Notes: generated by a model from the sequence alone, not told the origin. A stretch of 64,000 bases of DNA from Papilionanthe hookeriana x Papilionanthe teres (GCA_022702705.1 CM040427.1:77429283-77493282), one strand, 5' to 3'. Shown: positions 34,871 to 45,690, counted from the stretch's first letter. Numbers and translations are program-made.

Positions 34871-36083
34871 ACGATAGGTCATTAGCTCCATCGGATCAAG
34901 AAAAGAACTCGTCCTACGCATTAATAAACAACACATTATACGAAGGTCTTTTGATCAAATGTGGCTAAGGTGCCTAAACGGGTCCGAGGCCCGTGAAATT
35001 GTTAAAGAGGTGCATTCGGGACTCCGTGGCGCTCACCGATCGGGTCCGAAGATGAAAATGAAAATTAAAAGACTAGGGTACTACCGGCCCCTCGATGATG
35101 ACCGACCGCATGAAAATCGCTAAGAGCTGTCACCAGTGCCAAGTGCACGGAGTGGTTCTACACCAACCTCCAAATGTGCTACATCCGACAATTGCGTCGT
35201 GGCCATTTGAATGTTGGGGCACGGATATAGTGGGTCCAATAGAACCACCATCTTCAAAAGGGCATCGCTTCATTCTTGCAGCTACAGATTACTTTTTCAA
35301 GTGGGCAGAAGCAGTTCCACTCAGAGAAGTGAAAGCACACCACGTGCTACAATTTTTCAAGAACCAAGTGGTCTACCGTTTCGGAGTACCGCGCAGGATC
35401 ATCTCAGATAATGGGTCAGCATTCAGAAGCACACAAATCAACAATTTTGTCAGGAGACACGGAATCGACTGGCGATATTCAACAATTTACTACCCAAGAG
35501 CAAACGGCACACGTCGAGGCTTTTAATAAAACTCTCGTTCAAATTTTAAAGAAAACTTTGGACGATAATAAGAGAAATTGGCACGAGAAGTTGTTAGAAG
35601 CCTTATGGGCCTACCGGACAACCTTCAGAACTCCTACTCAAGCTACACCTTTCGCTCTGGTATATGGGTCCGAAGCGGTGTTACCCTTAGAGGTCCAGAC
35701 TTCCTTCACTCGGGATTGCGAGTTGCAAACAAACTCACGACGAGAAGAGAATGCCAAATTACGACTGAGAGGAATTGGAAAGCCCGGAAGGAAAAGACTT
35801 GCAGCGCAGCAGAATTTAGAACCGTACCAAGCTAAGATGGTTCAAGCCCATGACGGACCGGGTCCGCCCAAGAACCTTCAAAGTTGGTGATTTAGTTCTC
35901 GTTCTCAAAAGACCTATTCTTGCACACCGCAAGATAGGAGGAAAATTTGAACCCACTTGGGAAGGACCGTTTGTGGTCGAGGCAGTCTACTCAGGAGGCT
36001 CCTACCAGCTAGTGAACTGCCAAGGAGAACGACATATGCTTCCGATCAATGGACGATACTTGAAGAAGTATTACGCTACCTGA
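34871..36083 (+). pseudogene. pol: Integrase of the Tat-like element (frameshifted)
   Basis: The zinc-binding part ends in 'KSCHQCQVHG' near 35,125. The catalytic core has 'ECWGTDIVGPIEPPSSKGHR' (first Asp), 'PRRIISDNGSAF' (second Asp) and 'HVEAFNKTLVQILKK' (Glu) in the next frame at about 35,510. 'LWAYRTTFRTPTQATPF' follows. The C-terminal GPY/F-type domain is at 35850-36083 ('KFEPTWEGPFVVEAV'). It ends at a TGA at 36081-36083. A one-frame change falls between the second Asp and the Glu. Confidence 0.88.
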
Positions 36084-36378
36084 TGTTTCGAAGGAATGAA
36101 TTTTTCATTCCTAGAAGCACGGGTGAGGTAATTACTTATGACTGGGTCCGAACCCAAAAATAATAAAAATGTGCTAAAATAAATAAAATCATGATAATAA
36201 AGTTTTCCTTGTTTCCTCTTCCATGTCAAAATCTCTTTCTTGATCCTATCCCATTTCATTCCTGTTAAATTAAAAAAAATACAAAAGTAATAAAAAAAAC
36301 TGTCTTTAATAAACGTTTTCTTAATGTTCTTGTTCTTAGTGCAGCCCCTGATCCTTTTCCTTGGCTTTTCGCAGGGAA
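36084..36378 (+). other. Spacer with a strong splice-acceptor-like site before the extra ORF
   Basis: Non-coding, AT-rich. It ends in a pyrimidine-rich stretch (ccttttccttggcttttcgcag, 36,353-36,374) four bases before the ATG at 36379. A 3' splice site here would allow the extra ORF to be expressed from a spliced RNA, as is known for env-like ORFs of some plant Ty3/gypsy elements. This is an inference: no donor was identified. Confidence 0.45.
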
Positions 36379-37862
36379 ATGTCGAACGGGCGGTTGGTCC
36401 TGAACTTTAGAAATGGCGTAAGCCTTGCACTCGACGAAAAGAGGGTGAAAGATGGAGCGATAATAGAGATCGACTTAGACTTCGCACCGGCAGGCTCGCA
36501 ATACGAGGAAAGTGACCGGGTCCCGGTTGATCGAGAGGAACCGCCCAATCGACGAGTAATGAAAGTGGGTGGTCCAAGCCACCAATCCAACAGATAAGAA
36601 AAGAAAAACAAACACCGAAGAGGACAAGAGAATCAAATCCGTAGTCGCTACAGCGGAGGGCGAGCTTGTCGGCGCCGCACCCACTCGAAACTCGGGAAAT
36701 ACGAAGAGCTACTCTCACGAGCAACTCAACGAAGAAACAAAAATCGTCGTATCCGCAAGATGTTAACTAAATTAGCAGCGGACCGGCGCGACGAGGCGAT
36801 TGCTTCTGCCGCGTACATACACTTCAAGGACACCAATTCACCGGGAACTCCGAAGAAAGGAGACCGACTCCGAGGATAACGAAGAAACCAGAGAAATCTC
36901 AAGAAGAACGAGAGGAAAGAAGGCTACTACGCCACCGGATGAAGCCACCGGTAATGCATGACCTTGTTGCAGAAGCGACCCCGGAGGATGTCCCGACGGA
37001 CATCATCCCCGAGGAGCCGAGGTATGCATGAGAACGTGAAGGGATTGAGCCATATATCCCACGAGTACGTCACCGAGCCTCGCCATTTGCAAATTATACC
37101 GTAATACGAGCTAGAAAGAATACGAAGGTCGAGAAGAAAACTTTTGAATACTTCGAGAGAATCGGAGGCGGGAGAATCAATATACTTGAAGGCCTCGAGC
37201 TACATACGAACGTGTTCTCGAATACGAACAACAACAAATCGTGGATCGCATCCGGGATTTGAAAAGGATGGGCCGAGCAGGTCGCTTAAGAGAAAACACT
37301 TACTCGGAACCCCGAAGATGGATGCCGGGGAAGGGAGAATTACAATACAATGTGGATGCTCGCTACAACTTCGCGGAAGACGAGAAGGGAAACCCACCGG
37401 GGATACTCCGTCATGGCCGAGTGGATCCAATGCCATTAGTCATTAAAAGGATGGTAAAAAGAATGATAACATGGGGGGTATTGCCGGCAGATTGCATACC
37501 CAACAGTTGCATCATCAACATTTACAAGAAGGGTGATCGTATACCCCCGCACATAGATCACCACGACTTTGTCGGACCTTTCGCACGGTTTCTTTTCCGA
37601 ACGAGTGTAATATCATGTTCGGATCCGACCTCCGGATAACGAGGCCCATGTGAGTTCCGAGGGCCGAGTAAAGATACCATTACCGGTAGGTTCCGTCATG
37701 ATGCCGAAGGGCAACGGAGCGGATGTCGCTAAACATTGCATACCGGGAGTACCGATGAAGCGGATCTCGGTTACTTTCGAAGGATGGACGACGGGAAAGC
37801 ACCTTACCACTTCCGGCCGGACCCGGAGTTAGAGAGCCTCCGACCTTACGAGGCTGTGAGTT
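36379..37862 (+). pseudogene. Extra ORF of the Tat-like element with an AlkB-like (ALKBH9/10-type) dioxygenase domain
   Basis: The first part (36379-36597) starts MSNGRLVLNFRNGVSLALD and resembles the gag N-terminus in its 'F.NG..LA' pattern. A basic, charged middle follows in shifted frames. From about 37,130 the sequence matches the AlkB domain of plant ALKBH9/ALKBH10 proteins: 'INILEGLELHT', 'RENTYSEPRRWMPGKG', 'GNPPGILRHGRVDPMPL', 'SCIINIYKKGDRIPPHIDHH', 'CNIMFGSDL', 'IPLPVGSVMM', 'GNGADVAKHC', 'KRISVTF'. Iron ligands are visible: HxD at 37550-37558 and distal His at 37734-37736. The 2-oxoglutarate-binding Arg is at 37761-37763. AlkB enzymes oxidatively remove N-methyl groups, and plant ALKBH9/10 act on m6A in RNA. 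At least two frameshifts split the domain (near 37,580 and 37,640), with more upstream. The domain lies inside the LTR boundaries and after integrase, in element sense, so it is element cargo and not a flanking gene. Confidence 0.85.
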
Positions 37863-38290
37863 GCATGGAAAATATCACACCTCCAACGTACATCCATACG
37901 GCATCCTTGCCTAGGATGGCTTGGAAGGTGATGTTATTGACCATGTACCTCACTATTCAGACATGGATTTTTGATAGATACCCTTTTGGATGGATCGACA
38001 AAGATCATACATAGTCCGTTTTGAGTCTATATGGATTGTATGAGATGTATTCCAGATCGAGTTGTACGATGTATCTTCAACATGATTGGAATGAAAGTGA
38101 CCATGTCACAATTTTGGCCTTCACCTCTTTTGTGTAAATTGACTGGGAAACGCCATTAAAAGTTAAATGAACTTCGAACAAAGAACAGAAAAGAAACAAA
38201 AAGAATAAAAGAAAATTTTCCTTAAAAATCTAAAAAATGATAAACTCCAAATTCACGATAAAATAAAATTTGAATCGTTAAAAGACAAAC
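37863..38290 (+). other. Untranslated sequence after the AlkB-like ORF
   Basis: No domain is recognised after the AlkB block, although one frame stays open to 38014. The region turns AT-rich and leads into the tandem arrays. Confidence 0.5.
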
Positions 38291-38299
38291 AAAATGACC

Positions 38300-38520
38300 A
38301 CAAATTCTCAATCAAATTTCAAATTCGATCTTTCCAAATCTCAAATCAAATCTCAATCAAATTTCAAATTCAATCTTTCCAAATTTCAAATCAAATCTCA
38401 ATCAAATTTCAAATTCGATCTTTCCAAATCTCAAATCAAATCTCAATCAAATTTCAAATTCGATCTTTCCAAATCTCAAATCAAACCTCAATCAAATTCA
38501 AACTCAACCTTCCAAATCTG
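38300..38520 (+). repeat. 45-bp tandem repeat array
   Basis: Nearly five copies of a 45-bp unit built on 'aaattcgatctttccaaatc' and 'tcaaatcaaatctcaatc'. Because 45 is a multiple of three the array stays open, giving a repeated 15-residue peptide, but no start or domain suggests it is translated. Confidence 0.9.
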
Positions 38521-38809
38521 AAATCCAATCCGTTCTACTCTCTCCCTTGTCTAGGATGGAAGCGGTCGATTCCATTGACACGGAGCCATGAGATTTTCGA
38601 TTCGGATCTAGTGGCGAGGAATTGTATCCAATCCAAACCAGAGAACTTTCAATCAACTCTTTTGAATGGGATATGTAGCATCTACATATTCCCTCCTAAT
38701 CTATTTCCTTCCATGAAAGTCTTTTACAACTTTCATGAAATTCTCGAAACACCAAAATTCCACACTCTTCAAATCAACACTACAAATCTTTGCAAAATCA
38801 ATTACCAAT

Positions 38810-39720
38810 CAAAATCAAATTCTCGAAGTTGAGGATTTTACATCCGAAACTCGCACTCGCTTTAGGATTCTTTCCCTATTGCACTCGAAATACATCAAAA
38901 TCAAATTCTTGAAGTCGAGGATTTTACATCCGAAACTGCATCGCTTTAGGATTCTTTCCCTATTGCACTCGAAATACATCAAAATCAAATTCTTGAGGTT
39001 GAGGATTTTATATCCGATACCACACTCGCTTTAGGATTCTTTCCTATTGCGACTCGAAATACATCAAAATCAAATTCTTGAGGTTGAGGATTTTATATCC
39101 GATACCGCACTCGCTTTAGGATTCTTTCCCTATTGCACCGAAATACATCAAAATCAAATTCTCGAGGTCGAGGATTTTATATCCGATACCGCATCTGCTT
39201 TAGGATTCTTTCCCTATCGCACTGAAATACATCAATATCAAATTCTTGAGGTTGAGGATTTTATATCCGATACCGCACTGCTTTAGGATTCTTTCCCTAT
39301 TGCACTGAAATACATCAAAATCAAATTCTTGAGGTTGAGGATTTTATATCCGATACCGCACTGCTTTAGGATTCTTTCCCTGTTGCACTGAAATACATCA
39401 ATATCAAATTCTTGAGGTTGAGGATTTTACATCCGATGCTGCATCGCTTTAGGATTCTTCCCTCATTGCAATGAAATACATCAAAATTTAAACCTTTGGG
39501 GTCGAGGATTTTACATCCGAGATCGCATCGCTTTAGGATTCTTTCCTTATCGCAATGAAATACATCAAAATTCAAACTTTTGGGGTCGAGGATTTTACAT
39601 CCGAGACCGCATTGCTTTAGGATTCTTTCCCTATTGCAATGAAATACATCAAAAATCAAACTCTTCAGGTTAAGGATTTTACATCCAATACCACATTGCT
39701 CTGAGATCTCTCCTCATTGT
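38810..39720 (+). repeat. 83-bp tandem repeat array in the 3' untranslated region
   Basis: About ten to eleven copies of a unit of roughly 83 bp containing 'gaggttgaggattttatatc', 'ctttaggattctttcccta' and 'gaaatacatcaaaatcaaat'. Central copies are close to identical and the outer copies are more diverged. Tandem arrays between pol and the 3' LTR are known for Tat/Ogre elements and can seed satellite DNA. Copies differ by a CTG/CTCG indel at two places in the unit. Confidence 0.92.
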
Positions 39721-40120
39721 AATAATTCAATCCAATCAATTCAATTTTCTTTTGAGGTTGAGGATGTTACATCCAAAACCATAAAATTTCAATTTTCATT
39801 TCAAATCAAATCCCTTCAAAATTAATCTTAACAAAACTTCAATCTAAATGAAAACTCAAAATCTAAACTTACACATCAAAACTTAAACCAAAACAAACTG
39901 AAATCTAAATTGAAGTTCCCCCAGATCATGTGATTTGAGATTCACCTCCTTTTCCTTTCCCCAGCAAGAGTTCAGGAATCTCCAGTCTTTAAGATATACT
40001 TGACACTCCCCAGCGGGAATTCTTCTACTTCGTCCCAAGTATGTCACTTGGACATCCGTGTTGGTTTTGTTGATCTTTTCGGTCAACGCCAATACGCGCG
40101 GTGTGCTTGGTTAGCACACC
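39721..40120 (+). other. Non-coding sequence before the polypurine tract
   Basis: AT-rich, with one decayed relative of the 83-bp unit near 39,720-39,780, and no ORF of note. Confidence 0.5.
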
Positions 40121-40140
40121 ACACCTATTGGGGGTCCATT
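40121..40140 (+). promoter_or_regulatory. Polypurine tract region of the Tat-like element
   Basis: 'attgggggtccatt' directly precedes the 3' LTR start TGTTGACC. The GGGGG core is in the expected place for plus-strand priming, although the tract is short and interrupted. Confidence 0.6.
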
Positions 40141-41418
40141 TGTTGACCTCATTTTCGATAAGGTCTTCTCTTCTTCTCTTTAGTACTTAGGATCTAGCCT
40201 CAGCTTTTCCTTTGACTATCCTAGAGGATTAGAATCTGGACGCACCACATAAAAATTCAAACCACTTCTTAACTCCCTGCAAACTCCACAAACTTGATTG
40301 TAGACCCCTAATCACCTAGAGGGTTGAGATCAAATGTGGAAGTTTAAAGGATGAGTTCCTCTAGGACTCTTTGGCCTTAGGACCGCCCAGGTGGCCCGGT
40401 CTCAGTGAAGGGCTGACTTACACACACACTACACTTATACACTACACTTTCACACACTTCTTAAAGACACACCCATACCCAATTTGACCTCCCGACTCAT
40501 GCAGGTGGTTCACATGGATGGTCCTTAACCCCTAAGCCCTCGGCTAAGAGGGTTAGGAACAACATAGTGGATACCTCAAATGAGTCCCTTTCATGGCTCA
40601 TGTGGGCTTGATGTGGCTTCATGTCTCAACCAAAATGATTTCATTCCACTTACATTCACCCAATCTTCAATTTTCCAAATTTTCAATTTTTGACCCCCGG
40701 GACCCTACACCCGCCTAACCTACCAAATGCCCTTGAAATTATCCAAATCTTCCAAAATTTCCAAATCACCCAAAATTCCTCAAAACCAATCCCAAATATT
40801 CCCACATTACTCAAATTGATCATCCATAGCCAAAAATACCAAAAATTTCAAAAATACCTCCCAATACCCTCCAAATACCCAAAATACCCCTCTTAACCCA
40901 AAAATCCAAAAAATTCAGAAAATTCTCAGAAATTTCCAGAAAATCCCAAATATTCCCAATTTCATTTTGTTCAACTACATCATGGGCCAATTTTGTCAAT
41001 TTACCCCACTTTTATCAAAACCCCCAATTTGACCCATTTTAACCCAAAGTGAACCCAATGTCAAACCAAACCTACCCAATTGACCCAAATTCTTGTCCAA
41101 TTCAATTCTAAACTTCAATTCAACATCCCCAACACCAATCTAGACCAAATCCAAGTCCAATTTGATTGGCATTGGGATCCAATTTCACTTTTGGCCTTAA
41201 AGTCCAATTTGGACCCATGACCCAAACTTAGCCCAAACTCACCCAATTCAACTCCAATTAACCCCAAATCTTTTCTAAACCTTCCTTAACATCCCCATAA
41301 ACAAAACACTAACATGATTTGCCCAAGATTTTGACCCGAACCCTATTCAAATTCAACCCAAAATCAAAAAGCCCAATTTTGACCTAAACCCAAACCTAAC
41401 CCAAAAATAAGCCGTACA
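40141..41418 (+). repeat. 3' LTR of the Tat-like element
   Basis: 1278 bp, TGTTGACC to GCCGTACA, followed by the AAAGC duplication. It has the same AAATAAGCC-GTACA junction as the 5' LTR, so the shortened LTR form is the one that transposed. Confidence 0.92.
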
Positions 41419-42240
41419 AAAGCTTAATCACATTAGGTTTAAGTCAAGTTATACCCTAACAAGGTTTAATCTCTATTAGGACTAATAATTTCCTTAAACT
41501 TTAATTACATTAGGTTTAAGTCAAATTAAACTATAATTAGGTCAAACTCTAATTAGACCTAATTATTCTAATTAAACCTTAATTACATTAGGTATAATTA
41601 ACCCTAAACTATAATTAGGTCGGTCCCTAATTAGACCTAATTAGTCATATCAAACCTTACTTACATGAGGTTTAATCAACCCTAAACTATAATTATGTCT
41701 AACCCTAATTGACCTAATTAATATAATTAAATCTTATTTACATTATGTTTAATTAACCCTAAACTATAATTAGGTTTAACCCTAAGACCTAATTAATTTA
41801 ATTAAACCTTACTTACATTAGGTTTAATTAACTCTAAATCATAATTAAGTCTAACCCTAATTAGACTTAATTAATCTAATTAAACCTTACTTACATTAGG
41901 TTTAATCAACCCAAAACTATAATTAGGTCTAACCATAATTAGACCTAATTAATCTAATTAAACCTTACTTACATTAGGTTTAATTAACCCTAAACTATAA
42001 TTAGGTCTAACCTTAATTAGACCTAATTAATCTAATTAAACTTAACTTACATTAGGTTTAATTAACCCTAAACCAGGTCTAACCCTGATTAGACCTAATT
42101 AATCTAATTAAACCTTACTTACATTTGGTTTAATTAACTCTAAACTATAATTTGGTTTAACTCTAATTAGACCTAATTAACCTAATTAAGCCATAGTTAC
42201 ATTAGGTTTAATTAACCTTAAACCTTAATTAAGTTTAGCC
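41419..42240. repeat. Degenerate tandem array, unit about 78 bp
   Basis: About ten copies of a unit containing 'cttacattaggtttaattaa', 'ccctaaactataattaggtc' and 'taattagacctaattaatct'. The same repeat is present at about 25,550-25,903, so the Tat-like element inserted into the array and split it. It probably belongs to giant LTR copy C. Confidence 0.85.
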
Positions 42241-43330
42241 TAAGTTAGACTTAAATACCTACTAAACCTTAAACATAACCCATTAGGCTCAACCTACATG
42301 CTAAGTCAATATATAACTTAGGTTCAATCGACATTGAACCTAAGTCAACTTAGAATTTAGGTTCGATCCATATTGAATTTAAATCTACTTATAGGTTCAA
42401 CCCAAATTAAATCTAAGTCAATCCAATCCTTATATTCAACTTACATTGAACTTAAGTCAACTTAAATTTTAGGTTCAACTCAAATTGAACCTAAATACAC
42501 ATAGACTTTAGATTTAACATACATTGAACCTGAGACAATTTAAACATTAGGGTCAACCCAAATTAAACCTAAATCAACCTAAATATGAGAATAAACACAA
42601 ATTGAATCTAAAATAGCCACAAACTTAGGTTTAACTCAAAATGAACCTAAGTTAAAACCAAGTTAACTTAAACTTTAGGTTCAATTTAAATTGGACTTAA
42701 AACAATTTAAACTTTAGGCAACATAAACTAAAACTGAATCTCAACTACTTTAGGTTCAACATAAATTAAACCTAAATTCTAGGTTCTACAGATATTGAAT
42801 CTAATAATATCAAACATGAGGTTCTACCAATATTGAACCTAAATCATCTTATACGTTAGGTTCTACCTAAATTGAGCCTATGTTACTTTATACTTTAGAT
42901 TTTACTTAAATTGAATCTAAATAAATTAAACCTTAGATTCTACTTAAATTGAATCTGAGTAATATCAACCCTTTTCGGTTCTACTCAAATCTTAGACTCA
43001 ATCTAAATTGAACTTAAGAGATATTATACCTTAGATTCTAACTAAATTGAATATAAGCGATATTCAACTTTAATTTTTACCTGAATCATCTTATGTTTTT
43101 CGGTTTTACTTAAATACTTGAGGTTCTACCAGCATTGAACCCACATTTTCTTATATATTAGGTTCTACCTAAATTGAGCCTAAATCACTTTATACTTTAG
43201 ATTCTATCTAAATTGAATCTAAGTAATATTAATTCTTAGGTTCTACTTAAATTTAATCTCAAACCACCTTACATTAGGTTCTGCTTAAATTGAACCTAAA
43301 CTATTTTATAGATTTAATGATCTTAATTGA
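42241..43330. repeat. Diverged 'gaacctaa(a/g)' repeat region
   Basis: The array decays into loosely spaced 'ttaggttcaac...aaattgaacctaa' units of about 30-60 bp, many with an internal inverted pairing (TTAGGTTC with GAACCTAA). No coding potential. Confidence 0.7.
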
Positions 43331-44165
43331 ATCATTCAAAATAAAAAAAACAAAAAATTTTTAATTGGTTAATAAATCATAAACAACCTAAAATATTTCA
43401 ACCTTTAAAATCCGAAAAGACATTGAAACTTAAATAAAACATTAATCAATATAGATCACCGAATGCAACTTGAAACACAATTTCTTTTGGTCTACGAAGA
43501 TTTATTGGACGATGCAATCTGTGTTTGTTGACAAGAGTCTTCTAGTCTTGGTTTAAACACCTTTCAAACTATGTACATTAAGGCATCTGATAACCATGAG
43601 ACGACAAAGCCATGAACATCTTGATTGAGTTGTCTAAAAATTAAAATTTAACTAACTAAATCGATAATTTAAGAAATAAAATCAACATTATTTCTTTTAT
43701 AAATCTGACACTATTTTCCTTGCATGTTGAAGCTAAGTTCCATTTTAGATTTATTTTGCATGTTATTAGGGCGTGCTAACTCTATTTTGCAGGGTGACAT
43801 TCTGAAGACGGGACAATAAACTTCAAAATAAAACCAAAATAACAACAACATAAAACAAAAACAATGACATTAAAATAAAATAAACCAAAACAATAACAAA
43901 ACAGTTCAAAATGATAACAATAAAATAAAACAAAAATGAAAAAACAAAGTAAAACCAAAATTTTAGGGTAGTATGTGACACTTAGAAACATATTATCCTT
44001 ACGATCAAACATTGGAGTTTCTTTCTTTGATCTTAACACTTGAATTTTCTTAAAGAATGGATTTTAACATTAATTAGGAGTTTTCTTAGGCAATCCTAAC
44101 TGTCTAAGATGTAATTAACTATAGGAGCTTGCTCATATAAGAGAATAAAGAACTCAAAATAGGTA
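43331..44165 (+). repeat. Giant LTR copy C, right segment
   Basis: Non-coding. The 44,080-44,130 part matches copy A near 6130-6180 (reverse strand) closely. An A-rich 'aaataaaacaaaa' stretch at 43,820-43,960 parallels one in copy A near 7,050-7,150. Homology stops near 44,165, short of the family terminus. Confidence 0.55.
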
Positions 44166-45690
44166 TCATACCTTAAATCTCTGGTTATTAAAATTTTCAT
44201 GTGGTCGTCCTTATATGGGGATCTCTAGAATTAGACATTCTAGAGTTTTCTCCATAGTGTTCACCACAATCCCAACATTTCTTTTTTCTATTATTTTATT
44301 TTCATTAACCCTTTTCATTCTTCTCCAAGCTTCTTACTATCTAAACATCCTTTACATAATCCAAAAGAATAAGATTATTTGGAGGTTAGGGTGATATGAT
44401 AGATAAACAGAGTGACGACTCCTTGACAATGACACTAACAGACATCCGACATTCAATGCCAGAGAATTGACGGCTCCGACGGTGACGAGCCTCCCAGTTG
44501 CCATCCCACGTGCATGCATAAATACATGCACTGACACAAATAAATAGAAGCACATCACGATATGCAAACAAAAAATTGTCATTACCACTGGACCTCCACT
44601 ATATGACAGTCACTACAGCTGTACAACTACTGCCCGGCCTCTGTTGAATCATTGTTGCCCAACCACCACCGTCTCCACACTAGAAACAACGACATGATCA
44701 AAACATGCATGACTACTCAAATTTTTTCAAAGTATAAATTTTTTTAACAACTGAAATTATAATTTTGAATAACGCAAGCAACATCACCCAACAATTGGGG
44801 ACAACATATATGTCATTAATAATTTTTGATTATCTAATATGAATCTCAATGCATTTTTTAAAAATTAAACATTTCAAATTCAAATTCAAGATCATCCAAA
44901 GCCTCGATTTCAGTAAATTTATTATCAAATTAACCATATCGACAAAACAAACCTAATGATATCAAAGTTGGATTAATACAGGTCAAGTCAAGCTAATGAG
45001 GCGCATTTAGAGGCTGTTGATTACTAATTGAATGGTTATATGAACTCTAAATTTGACATGTTTATAGACAAATCAAGTATTTTGATCAGAGGAATCCAAC
45101 AAGCCTAAGATTGCTAAATTTAAGGTCATTAAGGCATTAAAATCAAATGAAATATATATAATCATGGGGAATTAAAATGAATCATTTGATGAGGTGGTTG
45201 GGAACTTACGTACCAAATTATGAAAATGTCCCTCCACCAAAACTTACAAATGGAACATTCTCTTTATTTGAGAGAAGGAAGAGGAATAAGATGCATTCTA
45301 GTAATCGTTTCAATTTAAGTCTCAACACTAACTTGTAGCATCTATAGTCGTCGACCACTTTCGACCCGACCACCTCCGTCCGTTACTACTGGTTTTCGCT
45401 AACCTCATATCCCCGATGATCCCTGTTGGGAAATGTCGTATCCAAAATACAATGTAACATATTATAAATTTTATGATAACTTTCAACCCCCGTACTCGCC
45501 GACCATGATCGACAACTGATGGTCATCACCATCTGTCGTTGCCTACTACCAGCCACTGATAACCATTGCTTACGAATATCGTAGCTAAAACATAATGGTT
45601 GTTCTTAGTACCATTAATTTTTGCAAGTTATATAAAGATAATGCAATGTTTAGTTTAATTTTGTAACCTGGCTCTTCCAAAGAGAGGTCT
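44166..45690. other. Intergenic sequence
   Basis: No gene, RNA or recognisable mobile element. ORFs near 44,350-44,590 overlap one another and lack codon structure. Confidence 0.5.

Larger units (their letters stand above)
25904..41418 (+). mobile_element. Tat/Ogre-like Ty3/gypsy retrotransposon carrying an AlkB-like ORF
   Basis: 15,515 bp, flanked by an exact AAAGC duplication (25899-25903 and 41419-41423) and by LTRs of 1329 and 1278 bp. Order on the plus strand: LTR, primer site TGGCGACTCCGCTGGGGAC, gag, protease, RT, RNase H, a second RNase H of the archaeal type, integrase, an extra AlkB-like ORF, two tandem arrays, polypurine tract, LTR. The second RNase H, the gag motif 'KTFDGTGNPRRHVAHF' and tandem repeats before the 3' LTR are hallmarks of the Tat lineage. 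The coding region is divided into many frames, so the copy is not functional as read. Confidence 0.93.
400..44165 (+). mobile_element. Giant LTR copy C, split by two later retrotransposon insertions
   Basis: This is inferred to be the oldest layer of the nest. It begins TGTTGACCTCAC at 400, like every other LTR start of this family. It resumes with family-specific blocks: a TATA box near 3077, a 'gatgtgttcgtctc' block near 3595 shared with copy A (reverse strand near 10310), a 'gcgccgc' block near 24930 matching copy A near 10050-10110, and a 'gagttttcttagg...aagatgtaattaactatagg' stretch at 44080-44130 matching copy A near 6130-6180. It is interrupted by the Athila-like element at 3784-24866 and the Tat-like element at 25904-41418. 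When those and one target copy each are removed, the flanking sequence joins smoothly. The right end is not defined: homology fades near 44,165 and no terminal GTACA is seen, so the copy is probably 3'-truncated. Confidence 0.55.

Noticed and set aside
395..44201. CATGT at 395-399 and again at 44197-44201 as a target duplication for giant LTR copy C
   Set aside because: The sequence before the right CATGT does not end like the family (no GTACA), so a chance 5-base match is likely.
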